Shown: positions 34,540 through 46,810 of the stretch, piece after piece | How the letters are laid out: each line of letters opens with the position of its first letter | Position numbering within the stretch: position 1 is the stretch's first letter | Assembly: GCA_020744425.1 (NCBI GenBank) | Contig: JAGMUV010000007.1 | Coordinates: 2,663,621 to 2,727,620, forward strand | DNA length: 64,000 nucleotides | Source: Dactylonectria macrodidyma | Taxonomy: Eukaryota; Ascomycota; Sordariomycetes; Hypocreales; Nectriaceae | Direction: 5' to 3' | Notes under the pieces: generated by a model | The model's input: the letters and a program-made list of their open reading frames with translations, nothing else | What the model was told of the DNA's origin: nothing | Databases searched by the model: none | Made by a program: the position numbers and the translations under genes

Positions 34540-35671
34540 TAAGATTATAGTCCTTAGTAGCGCACACTTAGAAAGGGGCTAGAGATTAAATAGTAAAAAA
34601 AAAAAAAAAAACTAATAGTAAATAATAGTATAAGGGCCTAAAACCCAAGCCTAAGGCAATAGTAACTTAGAATGACTAGAGTTTTTACTGTATTAAGGTA
34701 TAAGCCTTATTATTTTAATTAACCCTTTGAAATGCATTAAGTAGCTAGAAAGCTAGATAAAAAAGCTAAATAGAAAAGCTAAATAGAAAAGCTAGATATT
34801 AGAAAGCAAAATCATTATATAATAAAAGCCCTATAAGGGCTCTATATTACTTTATTGCATTCTAATCTTATTATAATTCTAATTATATTATAATTTAATG
34901 CTTTATAATTCTAATCGCAATTTAACTTATTAGAAATTAGCTTTATTTTTAAACTTCTTATAATATAACTAACTTATAATAACCCTCCTTAACTAAATAA
35001 ATAATATAATGCGCATATAGCGCATTATATAATAGCTTAGTAAACTCTTACTAATACTAGTATATAAGAATCGTCTTATATATATATTAGCTAAAAGAAT
35101 CAAAGAAGATTAAAGCCTATTTCTTAGGCTATAAAGAGTATCTTATCTATCTAGCTTAGAATATATAATAGAGGCTAAGTTCAGCCAGCCTAGTTATAAA
35201 AGGCTTATTTAGCTAATGATCTTTAATTACTATATCTTCTAAGAGAACCTATTCTTATAAGCCTTATTAAATAAGGATATAATCTAATAGATTAAGATAG
35301 AGTAAGTCTTATTAAAGGAATTAGCTTAAAGAAAAAAATAGAAAGAAATAATAACTATTAATAATGCTTTCTTTAATAACTTAAAGAGCTATAATATATA
35401 GATTATATAGTTATAAGCTAATATTATACTAATTAATATATAGCTAAAAGAGTAATGCATTAGAAACTAAAGGAATCTTACTATTTAGTAAAATAGTTAA
35501 AGAATTTAATAGAAGAAGGTTTTATAAGAGAGGAGGGATAAGAGTCTATTTATAACTAGGTTAACTAATTAATTAAGTCTTTTGTCTTAAGATAACTTAA
35601 GTAATATAAATATATAATATATAAATATAGTAATATAGAAATAAAAGTCTGAATAGCGGTTTTAATAGTGA
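34540..35671 (+). repeat. Family R repeat, type A, full length, exact 14-bp duplication
   Basis: 1132 bp from TAAGATTATAG to TTTTAATAGTGA, with TCTTTTAGTATTAT at 34526-34539 and 35672-35685. It has a long A-run near 34600, the 13-bp GATAGAAAAGCTA-type units at about 34750-34800, and type A interior. It shows the unoccupied copia target near 35250. Confidence 0.9.
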
Positions 35672-36067
35672 TCTTTTAGTATTATAAATTCGCTTTAATT
35701 AATTTTAATATAGTCTTTAGTAATAATTTCTAAGCTATTAGCTTTTAATATTAATAAGTTATAATTTATATAATATTCCTTTTTTTTAAAGTTATAAATA
35801 ATATTATAGAAGTAGTAGTACTTTAATTATAATTAAAAAGCTATATAATTAAATTTATAGTTTTAACTTTAACTTCTAGCTTTTTATAAAGCTTATAAAT
35901 AATAGTATATTTTTTACTTATATTTATATTTAAAAATAATAGCTTTTAGTATTTTAACTTTACTTACTAACCTTTATTAGCCTTAATACTTTTAATAATA
36001 ATAATACTAGTTTATAAAAGACTTTATATAGTTCTTAGCTATTTATAAATATATTTAACTTTATTAA

Positions 36068-36242
36068 TATAAGGGTTAGTCCATTAAGGTGTTATATAAG
36101 AGATCTAAAGGCGGGTATAGAGTAGTATATAAGCATTCACTTAGTGAGTGCTTAGTGAGCCCTCGCTAAAGAGCTAGTCTAGCCTATATTACATAGCCTC
36201 TTATCTAATAAGACTATAGCTCTATTAGCTCTAACTCTTACA
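36068..36242 (-). mobile_element. 175-bp MITE (copy 2), 5-bp target duplication ATTAA
   Basis: Reverse complement of 7266-7440, exactly the same length, differing almost only by C-to-T/G-to-A changes. ATTAA flanks it at 36063-36067 and 36243-36247. More decayed than copy 1. Confidence 0.9.
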
Positions 36243-37271
36243 ATTAATAACTTTCTTCTTTTAAAAATGTGTTACTTTATTAACTTAAGCCGCTTATTAA
36301 TAATAATTATCTTTAATAATATAAATTCTTATATTCTAAATGTAAATTAAGCTATAATTATATATAATTAATATCTTTTTTTATAGTATTATTTAATATA
36401 GATTCTTTTTTTTTAAATACTTTATTTTTATATTATTATAATACTATTAATTATAAAAGGTTTAATAGCTTTATAAGCCTTTTTATATACATAAGCTATT
36501 AATAGTGTAAGTAATAAGCTATTAATAATAAAAGCTTTAATTTATAAAGCTATATATTCTTAATAATTTTAAATAATATATAAGTTAAAAAAAGACATAT
36601 TAATAGTATTCTAATTAATTCTACTAGAAGATTTTAATATTATTAGATTTTCTTAGTTATTTTTATTATTTAATATATTTTCTAATGTATTTTTATTTTT
36701 ATTTTAATTATTACTCTTATTTAAAAATATATTACTAATTATAATATAACTAAAGAGCTCTTTATTAATAGTTTCTTAATTTAAAAATAATAATAGATTA
36801 TAATAATTGAGTTAATATAATTAATAAATTAAAGGAATAAGTCCAATACTCTACTTATATAAAGATAATTATAAACCCCTTCTTAAAAGTTTAATCTTTT
36901 ATTTTTTAAAAGTAAAATAAGAAGTTAGCTTTATTAAAATCTATAGTACTATTACTAATTTCTTAATATAAGATATACTATTATTAATACTTATAAGGGC
37001 TGAATACTTTAATAGTTAATAGTTATATAATATATATTAAATATAAAAAAAAAGGGAAAAGGTTAATAATATTATATTATTAATAAAATACTAAGAATTA
37101 GCTTATAAAGTGACTTATATATTTATTAAAAAGAAGAACCTGTTTTTTATTAGAATTTAAAGGTTTTATTAATTCTTTAAAATAATAGATTTATTTTAAA
37201 GTAATTATATTAATAATAAAGTCTTTAGAGCTTATAATAATTATAGTTTTCTTATATAAGTTATTATTAAT

Positions 37272-38479
37272 ACTATTAAAACTACTATTCAGACTTTTAT
37301 TTCTATATTATTATATTTTTATATTATATATTTATATTACTTAAGTTATCTTAAAATAAAAGAATTAATTAATTAACTTAGTTATAAATAGACTCTTATC
37401 TGTTGTTTTTTTAAATTATAAAAACTAACCTTCTTCTATTAAATCCTTTAACTTATTAAATAGTAAGATTCTATTAGTTTTTAATATATTACTCTTTTAA
37501 CTATATATTAATTAATATTGCTGTTGCCTTGGGCTTGGGTTTTAGGCCCTCACACTGTTATTCACTATTGGTTGTTTTTTTTTTTTACTGTTTAACCTCT
37601 GGCCCCTCTCTGAGTGTGCGCTGCTAAGGACCATAACCTTAATATTAATTAATATAATATTAGCTTATAAATATATAAGCTATATATTATAGCTTTTTAA
37701 ATTATTAAAAAAGGCATTATTAATAGTTATTTATTTCTTTTTATTTTTCCTTTTAAACTAATTATTTTAATAACACTTACTCTATTTTAATTTATTAAAT
37801 TATATCTTTATTTAATAAAACTTATAAGAATAAGTTCTTTTTAAAAAAAATAATAATTAAAGATTATTAATTAAATAAGCCTTTTATAATTAAGCTAATT
37901 AAATTTAGTCTTTATTATATATTCTAAATTAAATAGATCAAATACTCTTTATAGCTTAAGAAATAGGCTTTAATTTTCTTTAATTCTTTTAATTAATATA
38001 TATATAAGATAATTCTTATATATTAGTATTAATAAGAGTCTATTAAGCTATTATATAATATACTATATATATATTATATTATTTATTTAATTAGAAAAGA
38101 GTTATTTTTAAGCATAATTAGAAATTATAAAGTAATAATTAAATTATAAGATATTTAAAATTATAATAAGCTTATAATATAATAAATATAAAGTCTTTAT
38201 AAAGCTTTTATTATATAATAATTTTACTTTCTTATATTTAGCTTTTTTATTTAACTTTTTTATTTAGCTTTTTAATTATTTAATATATTTTAAAGAGTTA
38301 ATTAAAATAATAAGACTTATACTTTAATATAATAAAAAGTTTAAGTATTTTAAATTTTTATTATTTTAAGCTTAAGTTTAAACTTTTATACTATTATTTA
38401 TTATTAGTTATTTTAGTATTTTTATTATTTAATCTTTAGCCACTTTATAAGTATATATTATTAAAGATTATAAGTTTAA
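37272..38479 (-). repeat. Family R repeat, type A, carrying a short second copy
   Basis: Starts CTATTAAAACTACTATTC and ends near AAGATTATAAGTTTAA (decayed form of AAGGACTATAACCTTAA). Interrupted at 37519-37641 by a much fresher truncated copy of the same family. Confidence 0.8.
37519..37641 (-). repeat. Truncated family R copy, 123 bp, exact 14-bp duplication
   Basis: Contains only the last ~123 bp up to CATAACCTTA. ATATTAATTAATAT lies at 37505-37518 and 37642-37655. The best-preserved copy of this end: CACACTG, GGGCTTGGG and CTGGCCCCTC are intact, so it inserted late or was too short to be recognised by RIP. Confidence 0.9.
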
Positions 38480-38816
38480 TAAGTTACTATTAAATTACTT
38501 AATTAAAAGCTAGACTTTTAATATAATTTAAAATAGTATAGTTAATTTTTTAATTATTAATATAACTTTAATAATTAGTATAAAAAGTAAATTATATAAA
38601 TTTATAAAAATAAGCTATTTATTTACTTGAAAAGTTTAAAATAAAGTTTTTATACAAAGATATTTAATAATAAAGTTAATTTTATTTATATCTTATATAT
38701 TCTTAAACTTAATATAAAGTAAATAATTAAACTAAGCTTAGAACTACTTTTTAATATATTTATAATCGTTTATTAAACTTTTTTTAGTATTTTAAATATA
38801 GATTTCTTTTTATTAA

Positions 38817-39015
38817 GCTTATAATACTTAGTAATATATATTTAAAAAGAAGCTAAAAGTTAAATAATTAAAAAAAGTATAAATTAATAATAACTAATAA
38901 AATAAAAACTTAAAACCTAAGCTTAAAGTAATAATAATATAAAATAATAAAAGTCTTTATTATATTAAAATATAAGTTTTATTATTTTATATAACTTTTA
39001 AAAATATATTATATA
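38817..39015 (+). repeat. Family R fragment, fixed-end side
   Basis: Decayed match to the first ~200 bp (ATACTTAGTAATATATATTT..., AAACCTAAGC), cut off where the next copy begins. Confidence 0.6.
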
Positions 39016-39020
39016 ATTAT

Positions 39021-40193
39021 ATTATTAAAACCGCTATTCAGACTTTTATTTCTATATTATTATATTCTTTAGTACTGCATTTTTATATAGTTATATATTT
39101 ATATTACTTAAATTATTATAAAATGAAGAACTTAATTAATTAATTAATCTAATTATAAATAGACTTTTATCTCTCTTCCTTTAATTACTAAGAACTTATT
39201 AATAAAACCTCCTTTTATTATATCCTTCTATTATTTATAAGACTCTAACTTTACTTATATTCTTAATTAGCTAAGTATATTAATAGCTTTATAATTAATT
39301 CAGTCTTTTTATATATTAATAATAATTATATTATTTATAATTTATATTATTTACTTTTTATTAATATTAATTAATAACTTAAAAAAATTATTTCCTTTAA
39401 AAATATTTTAATTATTAACTTTATTATTAATTATTTTAAAATATATTATTTATTTTTAATTTAATTCTTAAATTATTAATTATTTTTAAAGAAGTATAAT
39501 CTTAAGAATACTTTAATTTTAAAAATTATTAAAATAATTTACTTACTATTAAAGAGTTATTAAGTTTTAATAGTTCTAATTTCCTTAAGATTATAATTTA
39601 TTATTATAGTTTTTAGCTTATTAAGGGTTATTATATTCTTATTAAATTTAATATTTAAATTATATATAAAAAGAATATAATAATTATTAAAATTTAAATT
39701 ATTAAGAATATAAAATATATTATATTAAATATTTATTATAGTATTTATTATAATTAGTTTTTAATAAGTTAAATTATAATTTAGAATTATAAAGAATTAA
39801 ATTATAATTAGTTTTTAATAAGTTAAATTATAATTTAGAATTATAAAGAATTAAATTATAATTTAAAATTATAATAAGCTTAGAATATAATAAATATAGA
39901 GCTTTTATAAGGCTTTTATTATATAATGATTTTGCTTTTTAATATTTAGCTTTTCTGTTTAGCTTTTTTATTTAGCTTTTCTAATAATGCATTTTAAAGG
40001 GTTAAATAGAATAGTAAGGCTTATACCTTAATATAGTAAAAACTCTAGTCATTCTAAGTTATTATTACTTTAGGCTTAGGTTTTAAGCCCTTATACTATT
40101 ATCTACTATTAATTATATTTTTTTTTAACTATTTAATCTCTAGCCTCTCTCTAAGTATGTATTACTAAGGACTATAACTTTAATATTATATAA
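39021..40193 (-). repeat. Family R repeat, type B
   Basis: From TATTAAAACCGCTATTCAG to GGACTATAACTTTAA. The interior matches the reverse complement of other type B copies (for example 62600-63000). Confidence 0.8.
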
Positions 40194-40464
40194 TTAATAC
40201 TATTAAAACCACTATTCAGACTTTTATTTATATATTATTATATTTTTATATTATATATTTATAATACTTAAGTTATTTTAAAATAAAGGACTTAATTAAT
40301 TAGTTAACTTTATTATAAATAGACTCTTATTTTTCTTTCTTTAATTACTAAGAATTAACCTTCCTTTATAAAATCCTTTAACTATTTTACTAAGTACTAA
40401 GTTTCTGTTAATTTCTAATATATTATTCCTTTAGCTATATATTAATTAATATAATATTAGCTTA

Positions 40465-40899
40465 ATGTGTATAATAAGTATGTGCACTAAATAAGCGTAT
40501 GCATTACTTATACTATACAGCTAAAAGTATAAAATTTAAATTTTTTTAAAACAGGCTATTTAATTAGTAGACTTTTAATAATTTAATTTTAAGTTATTTA
40601 GTTAAAAGGTCATAATATCGTATTTTTTCTAGTTTTTTAAATAATTTATTTAGTATATTATATTTAAAATTAAGAAATAACACAGTGTAAATAGGCTTTT
40701 TTTAATAACTCTATAAGAAAAAATACATAAAATCTATAAAAATCCCTTTATATAATCTTCTAAGTACTTAGCTTAAATTTAAAATTCTAGCTTTTTTTAA
40801 CTTGGTATAAATTTTTAATAAATTTTTAAAAATCACAATTTAAAATATAATACTGAGTTTTATATATACTTATTTAATACACATGCTTATTTTGCATAT
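40465..40899 (+). mobile_element. TA-flanked MITE, copy c, 435 bp
   Basis: ATGTGTATAATAAGTATG at the left; the right end reads GCTTATTTTGCATAT. Flanked by TA (40463-40464, 40900-40901); the host re-joins as TTAGCTTATAAC, like uninterrupted copies. TIRs degraded by RIP. Confidence 0.8.
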
Positions 40900-40922
40900 T
40901 ATAACTATATAATTTATATATT

Positions 40923-41050
40923 CACTATTAAAACCACTATTCAGACTTTTATTTTTATACTATTACATTTCTATATAGTTATATATTTATATTACTTAAG
41001 TTATCTTAAGATAAAGGACTTAATTAATTATTTAACTTAGTTATAAATAG
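40923..41050 (-). repeat. Family R fragment (CTATTAAAACC side)
   Basis: About 125 bp from CACTATTAAAACCACTATTC to ATAAATAGACTC, directly followed by another copy starting with the same end. Confidence 0.65.
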
Positions 41051-41057
41051 ACTCTTT

Positions 41058-42083
41058 ACTACTAAAACCGCTATTCAGACTTTTACTTTTATATTACTAT
41101 ATTCCTTATTACTATATTTCTATATAGTTATATATTTATATTACTTAAGTTATTATAAAATAAAAGACTTAATTAATTAATTAACCTAATTATAAATAGA
41201 CTCTTATCCTTCTTTCCTTATTAGTCTTTTTATATATTAATAATAATTATATTACTTATAATTTATATTATTTACTTTTTATTAATATTAATTAATAATT
41301 TAAAAAATACTATTTCTTTTAAAAATATTTTAATTATTAGTTTTATTATTAATTATTTTAAAAAGTATTATTTATTTTTAATTTAGTTTTTAAATTATTA
41401 ATTATTTCTAAAAAAATACAATTTTAAAAATACTTTAATTTTAAAGATTATTAAAGTAATTTACTTATTATTAAAAAGTTATTAAGTTTTAATAGTTTTA
41501 GTTTCTTTAAGATTATAATCTATTATTATAGCTTTTAGCTTATTAAAAGTTTTTATATCTTTATTAAGCTTAGTATTTAAATTATATATAAAAAGAGTAT
41601 AATAATTATTAAAACTTAAGTTATTAAGAGTATAGAGTATATTATATTAAATATTTATTATAGTATTTATTTTAATTTTTAATAAGTTAAATTATAATCT
41701 AGAATTATAAAGAGTTAAATTATAACTTAGAATTATAATAAGGTAATTTAGAATATAATAAAAGCCTTTATTAGGCTTTTATTATATAATAATTTTACCT
41801 TTTAATATCTAGCTTTTCTGTCTAGCTTTTTTATTTAGCTTTTCTATTTAGCTTTTCTATCTAGCTTTTCTATCTAGCTTTTCTAATAATGCATCTTAAA
41901 GGGTTAAATAGGATAGTAAGGCTTATACTCTAATATAATAGAAACTCTAGTCATTCTGAATTACTATTGCTTTAGGCTTGGGTTTTAAGCCTTTATATTA
42001 TTATTTACTATTAGTTATTTTTTTTTAACTATTTAACCTCTAGCCCCTTTTTAAATATGCGCTACTAAGGACTATAATCTTAA
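41058..42083 (-). repeat. Family R repeat, type B
   Basis: From ACTAAAACCGCTATTCAGAC to AAGGACTATAATCTTAA. It carries several TTTTCTATCTAGC units (about 41813-41883), more than most other copies. Confidence 0.8.
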
Positions 42084-42321
42084 TAATATATTATATATAT
42101 TATATTATTTATTTAATAAAAAAAGATTATTTTAAATTATAATATAATAATAATTAAATTATAACTTAAAATAAAAATAAGCTTAGAATATTATAAATAT
42201 AAAACTCTTATAAGGCTTTTATTATATAATAATTTTATTTTTTAATATTTTACTTTTATATTTAGCTTTTTTATTTAGCTTTCTTATTTAGCTTTTCTAT
42301 TTAGCTTTTTAATTAATTAAT

Positions 42322-43378
42322 TAAGGTTATAGTCCTTAGTAGCGCATACTTAGAGAGGGGCTAGAGATTAAATAGTAAAAAAAAAAAAAAAACTAATAAT
42401 GAATAATAGTATAAGGGCCTAAAACCCAAGCCTAAAGTAATAGTAACTCAGAATGACTAGAGTTTTTACTGCATTAGGGTGTAAGCCTTACTATCCTAAT
42501 TAACCCTTCGAGATGTATTAAGCAGCTAGAAAGCTAGATAGAAAAGCTAGATAGAAAAGCTAGATAGAAAAGCTAGATATCAAAAGGCAAAATCGTCATG
42601 CGATAAAAGCCCTATAAGAGTCACTTCATTGTATTCTAAGCTTGTCACAATTCTAAGTCATAATTCAATTACCTCTTTATAATTCTAAATCGCAATTTAA
42701 CTCATTAAAGACTAACTTATTAAAGATTAGTATTATTTTTAAGCTCTTTATAATCTAACTAACTTATAATAAATATTATAATAAAGATTAAATATAATAT
42801 ATTTTATACTTTTAATAACTTAAGTTTTAATAATTATTATACTCTTTTTATATATAATTTAAATATTAAGTTTAATAAGAATATAAAAATATTTAATAAG
42901 CTAAAAGCTATAATAATAGATTATAATCTTAAAAAAAATAGAATTATTAAAACTTAATAATTCTTTAATAATAAATAAATTATTTTAATAATTTTTAAAA
43001 CTAAAGTATTTTTAAAATTATACTTTTTTAAAAGTAATTAATAATTTAAAAATTAAATTAAAAATAAATAATACTTTTTAAAATAATTAATAATAAAATA
43101 AGTAATTAAAATATTTTTTAAAGAAATAATATTTTTTAAGTTATTAATTAATATTAATAAAGAGTAAATAATATAAGTTATAAGTAATATAACTATTATT
43201 AATATATAAAAGGATTAATAAAAGAAGAAGAATAAGAGTTTATTTTTAATTAAATTAATTAATTAATTAAGTCTTTTATTTTATAATAATTTAAGTAATA
43301 TAAATATATAATTATATAGAAATATAATAATAAAGAATATAATAATATAAAAATAAAAGTCTGAATAGCGGTTTTAAT
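42322..43378 (+). repeat. Family R repeat, type B, full length
   Basis: From TAAGGTTATAGTCC to GCGGTTTTAATA. The first third is well preserved (13-A run at about 42380; GATAGAAAAGCTA repeated at 42538-42575), while the second half is strongly decayed. Target duplication unclear in the ATTAATTAA context. Confidence 0.8.
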
Positions 43379-43674
43379 AATAATATATTTAATTATATTA
43401 TTATTAAAATATTAAAATTATATAAATAATACTTTAAGTATAAAAAATAGTTTTATTAATAAGAAAATTATATATATATAATCTTTATAACTTAATTAAT
43501 TAAACTAGATATATTTTTATTAAAACTAATATTAGCTTATATAAAATTTATAAGAAAATTATAAATAAGTTATATATAATTTATATAATTTATATAATTT
43601 ATAATTAATAATAGTAAGCAGACCTATTTAATAAGTATAGTAGAATTTTTACTATATGCATTTACTTTATAAAC

Positions 43675-43745
43675 CTTTTATTCCTTAAAGTATAAATAGA
43701 CTTTTTATTCCTTAAAGTATAAACGTTTTATTTTTTAAAACATTT
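43675..43745. repeat. Two-copy ~29-bp tandem repeat
   Basis: CTTTTTATTCCTTAAAGTAT and near-identical neighbours are repeated directly twice (about 43676 and 43705). Isolated in an unclassified AT-rich stretch. Confidence 0.6.
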
Positions 43746-44320
43746 AATTTAATTTATAAAGCCTTTTAGGCTTATGTATATTACTCTAATATATTTTTTT
43801 ATAACCTTTATTTACTTTTTAAAATTATTAAATATTTAATAAATATTTAATAGAAGTTTTTTAATTAAGATTAAGCATATTTTATTATATATTATCTCCT
43901 CTTTTATATAATTAAGTCTATAGAATAATCTATTAATTTAATTATACTTTTAATTTATATTTAATTTTAAAATTAAAAATTATTAATTTATATATTTACT
44001 TAAATAATCTGCTTTTTAAGTCTCTAGTTTATTATTTAATTATTTCTTTAAAGGCTATATAATTTATTAAAAAGAAGAACTTTTTAAAAAGCCTTAGTAA
44101 GTAATAACTCTTGTTCTTAAAGCTTTTAATAATAGCTAGATATTCTTATAAATTAACACTTTACTATTATTTAATATATAGTAGTTTTTTAAATTAATAT
44201 TTAATTAGTGTTTATTATCTATTATATAATTAAATTCAAATACTAAAAACTATATTTAAAAAAATTCTTTTAAATCTTTAGTATACTATTCTTATATATA
44301 TAAATATATTATAAGATTTA

Positions 44321-44485
44321 CTATTAAAATCACTATTTAGACTTTTATATTTATATTACTATATTATTTATTATTATATTTTTATACTATATATTTATAT
44401 TATTTAAGTTATTATAAAATAAAGAATTTAATTAATTAGTTAATTTAATTATAAATAGACTCTTATCTCTCTTTTTTTCAATTTC
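44321..44485 (-). repeat. Family R fragment (CTATTAAAACC side)
   Basis: From CTATTAAAATCACTATTTAG to ATAAATAGACTCTTATC, then cut off; a forward copy starts 6 bp later. Confidence 0.65.
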
Positions 44486-44490
44486 TTTAT

Positions 44491-45348
44491 TAAGGTTATA
44501 GTCTTTAGTAGTGCATACTTAGAAAGAGGCTAGAAGTTAAATGGTTAAAAAAAATATAACTAATAGTAAATAATAGTATAAGAGCTTAAAACCTAAGCCT
44601 AACTCAGAATGACTAGAGTTTTTATTATATCAGAATGCAAGCCTTACTATCCTATTTCACCCTTTAAAATGCATTAAGCAGCTAAAAAAGCTAGACAGAA
44701 AAGCTAGATATTAAAAGGCAAAATCATTACATAATAAAAGCCTTATAAAGGCTCTATATTTATTATATTAAGCTTATTATAATTCTAAATTATAATTTAA
44801 CTCTTTATAATTCTAAATTATAATTTAATTTATTAAAAACTAATTATAATAAATACTATAATAAACATTTAATATAATATACTCTATACTCTTAATAATT
44901 TAAGTTTTAATATTATTATACTCTTTTTAATATATAATTTAAATATTAAATTTAATAAGAATAAAAAAACTCTTAATAAGCTAAAAACTATAATAATAAA
45001 TTATAATTCTAAAGAAATTAAAATATTAATTTTTATTAAACTTTTTAATATAAATAAACTATTTTAATAATTTTTAAAATTATACTTTTTTAAAGTAATT
45101 AATAATTTAAGAATTAATAAAAAATAAATATATTTTTTAAAATAATTAATAATAAAGTTAATAATTAAAATATTTTTAAAAAAAGTGAATATTTTTTAAA
45201 TTATTAATTAATATTAATAAAAGTAAATAATATAAATAATAAATAATATAATTATTATTAATATATAAAAAAATTAAAAATAATAAAAATAATTAATAAA
45301 ATGAGAGTTTATTAATATAAAAGAAAAAGAATAAAAGTGTATTTATTT
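44491..45348 (+). repeat. Family R repeat, type B, truncated (array unit 1)
   Basis: Starts TAAGGTTATAGTC and runs to GTGTATTTATTT, lacking the last ~180 bp. Followed without a gap by the next unit. Confidence 0.75.
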
Positions 45349-46316
45349 TAAGGTTATACTTCTTAGTAGTGTATATTTAAAGAGGGGCTAGAGGTTAAAT
45401 AGTTAAAAAAAATACAATTAATAGTAAATAACAGTATGAAAGCCTAAAACCTAAGCCTAAAGTAATAGTAATTCAGAATGACTAGAGTTTTTACTACATT
45501 AGAGTGTAAGCCTTACTATCCTATTTAACCCTTTAAAATACATTACTAGAAAAGCTAAATAGAAAAGCTAGATAGAAAAGCTAGACAGAAAAGCTAAATA
45601 GAAAAGCTAGATACTAAAAAGTAAAATCATTATATAATAAAAGCCTTATAAAGGCTCTGCATTCATCGCATTCTAAGCTTATTATAATTCTAAGTTATAA
45701 TTTAACTCTTTATAATTTTAAATTATAATTTAACTTATTAAAGATTAAAATAAATATTTAATATAATACATTCTATATTCTTAATAACTTAGGTTTTAAT
45801 AATTACTATACTCTTTTTATATATAACTTAAATACTAAGCTTAATAAGAATATAAAAACCCTTAATAAGCTAAAGGCTATAATAATAGATTATAGTCTTA
45901 AAGAAATTAGAACTATTAAAACTTAATAACTTTTTAATAGTAAGTAAGTTATTTTAATAATCTTTAAGATTAAAGTATTCTTAAGACTATACTTTTTTTA
46001 AAATAATTAATAATTTAAAAGCTAAATTAAAAATAAATAATACTTCTTAAGATAATTAGTAATAAAGCTAATAATTAAAATATCTTTAAAAGAAATAGTA
46101 TTTTTAAAGTTATTAGTTAATATTAATAAAGAGTAAATAATATAGGTTATAAGTAATATAGTTATTATTAATATATAAAAGGACTAAGAATAATAGAAGG
46201 ATATAGTAAAAGGAGGTTTTATTAATATAAAGGAAGAGAAATAAGAGTCTATTTATAATTAGATTAATTAATTAATTGAATCCTTCGTTTTATAATAACT
46301 TAAGTAATGTAAATAT
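45349..46316 (+). repeat. Family R repeat, type B, truncated (array unit 2)
   Basis: Starts TAAGGTTATACTTC and ends at CTTAAGTAATGTAAATAT, about 85 bp short of the usual end. It has five GATAGAAAAGCTA-type units (45545-45612). Confidence 0.78.
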
Positions 46317-46810
46317 TAACGTTATAATCCTTAGTAATGCATACTTAGAAAAAGGCTAGAGATTAAATAGTTAAAAAAAATATATAACTAATAGTAAATA
46401 ATAATATAAAGGCTTAAAACCTAAGCCTAAAGTAATAATAATTTAGAATAATTAGAGTTTTTATTATATTAGAGTATAAGCCTTATTATTCTATTTAACC
46501 CTTTAAGATATATTAAGTAATTAAAAAAGCTAGATTGAAAAGCTAAATAGAAAAGCTAGATAAAAAAGCTAAATATTAAAAAGTAAAATCATTATATAAT
46601 AAAAGCCCTATAAAGGCTTTATATTTATTATATTCTAAGCTTATTATAATTTTAACTTATACTTATATTATAATTTAACTTTTTATAAATCTAAGTTATA
46701 ATTTAATTTATTAAAGACTAATTATAATCAATATTATAATAAATATCTAATATAATATACTTTATATTCTTAATAACTTAGATTTTAATAATTATTTTAC
46801 TCTTTTTATA

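Larger units (their letters stand above)
40200..42320 (-). repeat. Family R repeat, type A, split by several insertions
   Basis: Left part 40200-40922 contains the MITE at 40465-40899. It is then interrupted by family R material at 40923-42083, and continues at 42084-42320 with the type A middle (AGATTATTTTAAATTATAAT... and TTTAGCTTTT units) until the next copy begins at 42322. Confidence 0.65.

Noticed and set aside
34602..34620. A-run in family R as a 3' poly(A) tail
   Set aside because: It lies inside the element, about 60 bp from the fixed end, in all copies; the duplications abut TAAGG, not the A-run. In the inferred transcript it is a T-run.
41813..41883. Regularly spaced 13-bp repeats as a CRISPR array
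   Set aside because: Units are contiguous without spacers, and the genome is eukaryotic; it is the family R VNTR.
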